Of a stretch of 64,000 nt of DNA, positions 59,489 through 64,000 are shown in pieces. The stretch covers positions 28,083-92,082 of the forward strand of contig CAWJNP010000010.1 of NCBI GenBank assembly GCA_963844255.1, read 5' to 3'. Within the stretch, counting starts at the first letter, position 1. Each line of letters starts with the position of its first letter. The translations under genes were made by a program, and so were the position numbers. Origin of the DNA: SZAS-79 sp963844255 (GTDB taxonomy: Bacteria; Pseudomonadota; Gammaproteobacteria; Burkholderiales; SG8-39). The notes under the pieces were generated by a model. That model ran no database searches, had not been told where the DNA came from, and saw only the letters and a program-made list of their open reading frames with translations.

Positions 59489-59565
59489 CGCGCATGACTC
59501 GAACAAGAAGACGAACGGGAGCGCCCGGCAGGGCGGAGGGAAAGAAGGACACATGGGTCTGTTGA
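59485..59565 (+). other. Candidate 26-codon ORF bridging nuoL and nuoM
   Basis: The ATG overlaps the nuoL stop (ATGA) and the stop lies 13 bases inside nuoM. The peptide begins MTRMTRTRRRTGAPGRAEG and is strongly basic. GGAGGGAAAG, the nuoM ribosome site region, is inside it. Confidence 0.18.
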
Positions 59566-61028
59566 GCGCATCCATCTGGCTGCCGATCGCCTTCGGCGGT
59601 CTGCTGCTGGCGATAGGACGTGACCACAACGCGCCGCTGGTGCGCTTGATCGCCCTCGTCGGCGCGGTGCTGTCGTTCGTCGTCACGGTGCCGCTGGTCA
59701 CCGGCTTCGACCGTTCCACCGCGGCGATGCAGTTCGTCGAGAAGGCGTCCTGGATCGAGCGCTTCAATGTCAACTATCACCTCGGCGTCGACGGCCTGTC
59801 GGTCTGGTTCGTGCTGCTGACCGCGTTCATCACGGTCATCGTGGTTGTGTCGGCCTGGGAGGTCATCACTGACCGCGTGGCGCACTACATGGGCGCCTTC
59901 CTGATCCTGTCGGGGCTGATGATCGGCGTGTTCGCCGCGCTCGATGGCCTGCTGTTCTACGTGTTCTTCGAGGCCACGCTGATCCCGATGTACATCATCA
60001 TCGGCGTCTGGGGCGGGCCGAACCGGGTCTACGCGGCGTTCAAGTTCTTTCTGTACACGCTGCTCGGCTCCTTGCTGATGCTGGTCGCGCTGGTCTACCT
60101 TTACTACAAGTCCGGTGGCAGCTTCGACATCCTGACCTGGCACAAGTTGCCGCTGCCGCTGTCGGCGCAGACCCTGCTGTTCTTCGCCTTCTTCGCGGCC
60201 TTCTCGGTCAAGGTGCCGATGTGGCCGGTCCACACCTGGCTGCCCGATGCCCACGTCGAGGCCCCCACCGGCGGATCGGTGGTGCTGGCGGCCATCATGC
60301 TGAAGCTGGGCGCCTACGGGTTCCTGCGCTTCTCGATGCCGATCGCGCCCGACGCGGCGCGCGAGTACGCCTGGTTCATCATCGCGCTGAGCCTGGTCGC
60401 GGTGCTCTACATCGGCCTGGTCGCGCTGGTGCAGCGCGACATGAAGAAGCTCGTGGCCTATTCGTCGGTCGCCCACATGGGCTTCGTGACACTGGGCTTC
60501 TTCATCTTCAACGAGCTCGGCGTGGCCGGCGGCATCGTGCAGATGATCAGTCACGGCTTCGTCTCCGGTGCGATGTTCCTTTGCATCGGCGTGCTCTACG
60601 ACCGCGTGCACTCGCGCGAAATTTCGGCCTACGGGGGCGTCGTCAACACCATGCCGAAGTTCGCTTCGTTCGCGATTCTCTTTGCCATGGCCAACTGTGG
60701 CCTGCCGGGCACGGCCGGCTTCGTCGGCGAGTGGATGGTGATCCTCGGCGCCATCGGCTTCAACTTCTGGATCGGCCTTCTGGCGGCAACGACCCTGGTC
60801 TTCGGGGCCGCCTACACGCTGTGGATGGTCAAGCGCGTGTATTTCGGCGACGTGGCCAACGACAAGGTCGGCGCGCTTGCCGACATCGATGCGCGGGAGT
60901 TCACGATGCTCGCGCTGCTGGCCGTTGCGGTGTTGTGGATGGGGCTGTACCCGAAGCCGTTCACCGACGTGATGCAGGTCTCGGTGACCGAGCTCCTGCG
61001 GCACGTGGCCGTGCCGAAGCTGAACTGA
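59553..61028 (+). CDS. nuoM: NADH-quinone oxidoreductase subunit M
   Basis: Second antiporter-like proton pump; 491 residues, about 14 helices. Visible: YVFFEATLIPMYIIIGVWGG with the key Glu, FSVKVPMWPVHTWLPDAHVEAPTGGSV with the pump Lys, and MKKLVAYSSVAHMGFVTLGF. The start MGLLSASIWLPIAFGG has GGAGGGAAAGAAGG upstream. Confidence 0.97.
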   Translation: MGLLSASIWLPIAFGGLLLAIGRDHNAPLVRLIALVGAVLSFVVTVPLVTGFDRSTAAMQFVEKASWIERFNVNYHLGVDGLSVWFVLLTAFITVIVVVSAWEVITDRVAHYMGAFLILSGLMIGVFAALDGLLFYVFFEATLIPMYIIIGVWGGPNRVYAAFKFFLYTLLGSLLMLVALVYLYYKSGGSFDILTWHKLPLPLSAQTLLFFAFFAAFSVKVPMWPVHTWLPDAHVEAPTGGSVVLAAIMLKLGAYGFLRFSMPIAPDAAREYAWFIIALSLVAVLYIGLVALVQRDMKKLVAYSSVAHMGFVTLGFFIFNELGVAGGIVQMISHGFVSGAMFLCIGVLYDRVHSREISAYGGVVNTMPKFASFAILFAMANCGLPGTAGFVGEWMVILGAIGFNFWIGLLAATTLVFGAAYTLWMVKRVYFGDVANDKVGALADIDAREFTMLALLAVAVLWMGLYPKPFTDVMQVSVTELLRHVAVPKLN

Positions 61029-61044
61029 CGGGCGGGCCTGAACA

Positions 61045-62526
61045 ATGGACACCATGAACTGGCTCGTCGTCTACCCGGAGATCTGGCTGCTTACGCTGGC
61101 ATGCGCCGTGGTGCTGCTCGACCTCTTCGTCACCGACCCGCAACGTGGCCCGACCTTCTGGGCCACGCAACTGGGCGTGGCGGTCTTCTCGATCATGCAC
61201 CTGCAGTACGTCGAGAACGGGCTCACCGCCTACGGCATGTCCGGCATGGTGGTGGCCGACCCGATGGGCCACCTGCTGGCCTTCTTCGCCGGCCTGGCGA
61301 CCATGGTCACGCTGGCCTATGCCCGCCCGACGCTGGGCCCGCGCGACATGCAGCGCGGCGAGTTCTACACCCTCAGCCTGTTCTGCCTGCTCGGCATCTC
61401 GGTCATGACCTCGGCCAACAACTTCCTGGTCGTGTACCTGGGCCTGGAGCTGATGACGCTGTCGCTGTACGCGCTGGTGGCGATGCGGCGCGACCACGCG
61501 GTGGCCACCGAAGCGGCGATGAAGTACTTCGTGCTCGGCGCGCTGGCCAGCGGGTTCCTGCTGTACGGGTTGTCGATGATGTATGGCGCCACCGGCTCGC
61601 TGGAGATCCCGACCGTCTTCGACAAGATCGCCGCCGGCCAGATCAACCGCGACGTGCTCGTCTTCGGGGTTGTCTTCGTCGTCGCCGGGCTGGCCTTCAA
61701 GCTCGGCGCGGTGCCGTTCCACATGTGGGTGCCCGATGTCTACCAAGGCGCTCCGACGGCGGTCACGCTGCTGATCGGGGCGGCGCCCAAGCTGGCCGCT
61801 TTCGCGATCACGATCCGGCTGCTGGTCGAGGGCATGCTGGGTCTGGCGGTCGACTGGCAGCAGATGTTCATCGTGCTCGCGGTGGCGTCGCTGGTGCTGG
61901 GCAACGTCGCCGCCATTGCACAGAGCAACCTCAAGCGCATGCTGGCGTACTCGACCATTGCGCAGACGGGTTTCATCCTGCTCGGCCTGTCGGCCGGTGT
62001 CGTCAGCGGCAACACGCTGTCGGCGGGCAATGCCTACAGCTCGTCGATGTTCTACATGGTCACCTACGTGCTGACCACGCTGGGCAGCTTCGGTCTCATC
62101 ATGTATCTGTCGCGCCAGGGGTTCGAGTGCGAGGCCATCGACGATCTGGCGGGCCTGGGGCGGCGCAAGCCCTGGCTGGCGGCGGTGATGGCGGTGTTCA
62201 TGTTCTCGCTGGCGGGCATCCCGCCCATGGTGGGCTTCTTCGCCAAGCTGGCGGTGCTCCAGGCGCTGGTGTCGACCAATGTGCCGGCCTACATCATGCT
62301 GGCCGTGTTTGCGGTCCTGATGTCCCTGATCGGCGCCTACTACTACCTGCGCGTGATCAAGGTCATGTACTTCGATGCGCCTGCCCAGCAGACAAGCGAC
62401 GTGCGCGGCACGGGCGTGTCGGCGCTGCTGGCGCTCAACGGCGCTGCCGTCCTGCTGCTGGGGCCGATGTCGGGCGGACTGCTGGCGTTGTGCCGTGATG
62501 CCATCGTCAAGACGCTGTCGAGCTGA
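61045..62526 (+). CDS. nuoN: NADH-quinone oxidoreductase subunit N
   Basis: Third antiporter-like pump; 493 residues with about 14 helices. Visible: VYLGLELMTLSLYALVAMRRD, GLAFKLGAVPFHMWVPDVYQGAPTAVT and LKRMLAYSTIAQTGFILLGL. Last gene of the nuo set; its stop shares a base with the NUDIX gene start. Confidence 0.97.
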   Translation: MDTMNWLVVYPEIWLLTLACAVVLLDLFVTDPQRGPTFWATQLGVAVFSIMHLQYVENGLTAYGMSGMVVADPMGHLLAFFAGLATMVTLAYARPTLGPRDMQRGEFYTLSLFCLLGISVMTSANNFLVVYLGLELMTLSLYALVAMRRDHAVATEAAMKYFVLGALASGFLLYGLSMMYGATGSLEIPTVFDKIAAGQINRDVLVFGVVFVVAGLAFKLGAVPFHMWVPDVYQGAPTAVTLLIGAAPKLAAFAITIRLLVEGMLGLAVDWQQMFIVLAVASLVLGNVAAIAQSNLKRMLAYSTIAQTGFILLGLSAGVVSGNTLSAGNAYSSSMFYMVTYVLTTLGSFGLIMYLSRQGFECEAIDDLAGLGRRKPWLAAVMAVFMFSLAGIPPMVGFFAKLAVLQALVSTNVPAYIMLAVFAVLMSLIGAYYYLRVIKVMYFDAPAQQTSDVRGTGVSALLALNGAAVLLLGPMSGGLLALCRDAIVKTLSS

Positions 62527-63116
62527 TGGCAGGCGCTGACGAGCACCTGGCCGAGCGCACGCTTTCGTCAGATCTGCTGTTTCAGGGCAGCTTCCTCCAG
62601 GTCCAGCGGGACACGGTGGCGCAGCCCGACGGCCGCCAGACCACGCGCGAATATGTCCGCCACCCCGGCGCCGTGGCCGTGCTGCCCTTGCTCGACGACG
62701 GCCGATTGCTGCTGGAGCGCCAGTGGCGGCATCCGCTCGGTCGCGTCCTGCTGGAGCTGCCGGCCGGCAAGATCGATCCGGGCGAATCCGCTGCGGCCTG
62801 TGCGGTGCGCGAGCTGAAGGAAGAAACCGGCTACACCGCCCGCGAATGGGCCTACGCCTGCACCCTGCACAATGCCGCTGCCTACTCCGACGAGCACATC
62901 GAGATCTGGTTCGCGCGGGGCCTGACGGCCGGAGCCCAGCGGCTCGACGAAGGCGAGTTCATCGAACTGGTGGCAATGTCCGAGTCGGCGCTGGACGCAG
63001 CGGCGAAGTGCGGCGAACTGACCGATGCCAAGACGCTCATCGGCCTGCTGTGGCTTCAGCGCTGGCTCGCCGGCGCCTGGCCGCTCCAGTGGCGCCAAGC
63101 GGGTACGATGCGCTGA
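62526..63116 (+). CDS. NUDIX hydrolase, ADP-ribose pyrophosphatase-like
   Basis: A 196-residue hydrolase likely cleaving ADP-ribose or a related nucleoside diphosphate. The Nudix box is complete: GKIDPGESAAACAVRELKEE followed by TGY. Before it comes VLLELPAG, the usual ADPRase sequence. The ATG at 62526 overlaps the nuoN stop; a NUDIX gene after nuoN is a standard betaproteobacterial arrangement. It overlaps the DUF1178 gene by one base. Confidence 0.92.
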   Translation: MAGADEHLAERTLSSDLLFQGSFLQVQRDTVAQPDGRQTTREYVRHPGAVAVLPLLDDGRLLLERQWRHPLGRVLLELPAGKIDPGESAAACAVRELKEETGYTAREWAYACTLHNAAAYSDEHIEIWFARGLTAGAQRLDEGEFIELVAMSESALDAAAKCGELTDAKTLIGLLWLQRWLAGAWPLQWRQAGTMR

Positions 63117-63547
63117 TGAAAGTCCTGGACCTGCGTTGTTCGAACGGCCACACCTTCGAGGGCTGGTTCGGCTCGGACGAAGAGTTCACCGGGCAGAACG
63201 GTCGCCAGGACATCGAATGCCCGCTGTGTGCCGACCGGGTGATCGTCCGCCTGCCGAGCGCGCCGCGCCTGAACCTCTCGGGCGCCAGGGAACCCGCGCC
63301 TGAGCACAAGCCGCAGCCGGCCGACCTGCAGGCGTCGTGGCTTGCGGCGGCAAGGCATCTTCTCGAGAACACCGAGGACGTCGGCGAGCGCTTTTCCGAC
63401 GAGGCACGCAAGATCCACTACGGCGAGATCGAGGCGCGGGGCATCCGGGGTCAGGCGTCGATCGACCAACGGGCCGCGCTGCGGGACGAAGGCATCGAGA
63501 TCTTCGCGATGGCGCTACCTGCCGCGCTCAAGGGCACCTTGCAGTAG
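63116..63547 (+). CDS. DUF1178 family protein
   Basis: A 143-residue conserved protein of unknown function. The start MKVLDLRCSNGHTFEGWFGS with a C-x2-GH and a later ECPLC suggests a small zinc-ribbon fold (about residues 8-40). The C-terminal half is helical (ARHLLENTEDVGERFSDEARKIHYGEIEARGIRGQAS). The ATG overlaps the NUDIX stop (TGATG). It converges on the FAD-linked oxidase. Confidence 0.92.
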   Translation: MKVLDLRCSNGHTFEGWFGSDEEFTGQNGRQDIECPLCADRVIVRLPSAPRLNLSGAREPAPEHKPQPADLQASWLAAARHLLENTEDVGERFSDEARKIHYGEIEARGIRGQASIDQRAALRDEGIEIFAMALPAALKGTLQ

Positions 63548-63568
63548 CCGGGGCGCCGGCTGCGGGCC

Positions 63569-64000
63569 CTACACGACCCGCCCCGGATTCATCAGCCCCT
63601 TCGGATCGAGCGCGTTCTTCACCGCACGCATCAATCTCATCGCCACCGGCGACTTGCGCGCGTCCATCTCGTGGCGCTTGAGCACGCCCACGCCGTGCTC
63701 GGCGGAAAACGATCCGCCGAACGAGGCCACGGCGTCGTAGACGATCTGGTTGATGCGGTCTTCATGCAGGGCCAGGAAGCGCTTCGGGTCGTGTCCATCG
63801 GGCGCCTGGACGTTGTAGTGCAGGTTGCCGTCGCCGAGATGCCCGAAATTGACCAGACGCACGCCGGGTACCGCGGCCAACAGCGCCGCGTCGGTCTCGG
63901 TGCAGAAGGCGGGAATGGCCGACACCGGCAGCGAGATGTCGTGCTTGATGTTCGGCCCTTCCTCGTTCTGTGCGAGCGGGATCGATTCCCGCACATGCCA
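63569..64000 (-). CDS. FAD-linked oxidase (GlcD/D-lactate dehydrogenase-like), 3' part only
   Basis: The frame is open at the window edge, so only the C-terminal ~143 residues are seen. It shows the FAD-oxidase C-terminal domain: IKHDISLPVSAIP, VNFGHLGDGNLHYNVQAP, FGGSFSAEHGVGVLKRHEM and the end ALDPKGLMNPGRVV, typical of glycolate oxidase subunit GlcD, D-lactate or D-2-hydroxyglutarate dehydrogenases. Substrate cannot be decided from this part. It is convergent with the DUF1178 gene, 21 bases apart. Confidence 0.93.
   Translation of the reverse strand, partial: WHVRESIPLAQNEEGPNIKHDISLPVSAIPAFCTETDAALLAAVPGVRLVNFGHLGDGNLHYNVQAPDGHDPKRFLALHEDRINQIVYDAVASFGGSFSAEHGVGVLKRHEMDARKSPVAMRLMRAVKNALDPKGLMNPGRVV

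Noticed and set aside
57365..59773. An 802-residue minus-strand ORF opposite nuoL
   Set aside because: His/Arg/Asp-rich sequence mirroring NuoL codons; no recognisable domain or start signal.

Overview
The window reads as high-GC betaproteobacterial chromosome made of two blocks that meet inside genes at about position 25150. The left block (1-25150) has a housekeeping order typical of betaproteobacteria: an ABC-F ATPase, RhlE helicase, a short-chain dehydrogenase, pyrophosphatase, a COG3146 acyltransferase-like protein, NAD synthetase, GlnB, Smr protein, thioredoxin reductase, a Crp/Fnr regulator, FtsK, LolA, RarA, SerS and tRNA-Ser(CGA). It ends with an accessory pair: a TolC-family outer-membrane protein with an N-terminal AMIN-like extension, followed by a very large LEPR-XLL/DUF4347 protein. 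The pair looks like a type I secretion exit channel beside its giant surface or secreted substrate.

The right block (25150-64000) has the gene order of Burkholderiales, probably Rubrivivax/Leptothrix-like (inferred from gene order only). It starts with the 5' end of pilU, cut off by the junction. Then come dapD, dapC, zapA, a ZapB-like coiled coil, nth and an rnfB-like ferredoxin gene on the minus strand, the intracellular PHB depolymerase phaZ, and an aromatic aminotransferase. On the plus strand follow uvrB, a low-molecular-weight phosphatase, the complete isc cluster (iscR-S-U-A-hscB-hscA-fdx), tsaD, an aminotransferase, rpsO-pnp, a quinone oxidoreductase, tpiA, secG, tRNA-Leu(GAG), all fourteen nuo genes (nuoA-N), a NUDIX hydrolase, a DUF1178 protein, and the 3' end of an FAD-linked oxidase on the minus strand.

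The giant ORF runs straight into the antisense of pilU, so both genes are truncated at the same point. This is best explained by an assembly misjoin, or less likely by a real rearrangement. Many conserved genes also carry single-base indels, nearly all +1 insertions in short homopolymers or GC repeats: the dehydrogenase, ftsK, zapA, nth (about six), rnfB (about six) and the aminotransferase at 30.7-31.9 kb (three). They look like uncorrected sequencing errors, densest at 27.3-31.6 kb. The region from 31.9 to 64 kb is clean.

The functional themes are respiration (complex I), Fe-S assembly with an IscR-type operator upstream, RNA turnover (rpsO-pnp, rhlE), lysine and cell-wall precursors (dapC, dapD), cell division (ftsK, zapA) and PHB use. 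The most unusual content is the AMIN-TolC/giant LEPR-XLL pair, whose DUF4347 domain has a His-Cys arrangement reminiscent of clan CD peptidases. A second, speculative pattern is a set of short, Arg-rich ORFs that bridge the larger gaps of the nuo and isc operons, starting at or near the upstream stop and ending at or over the next start.
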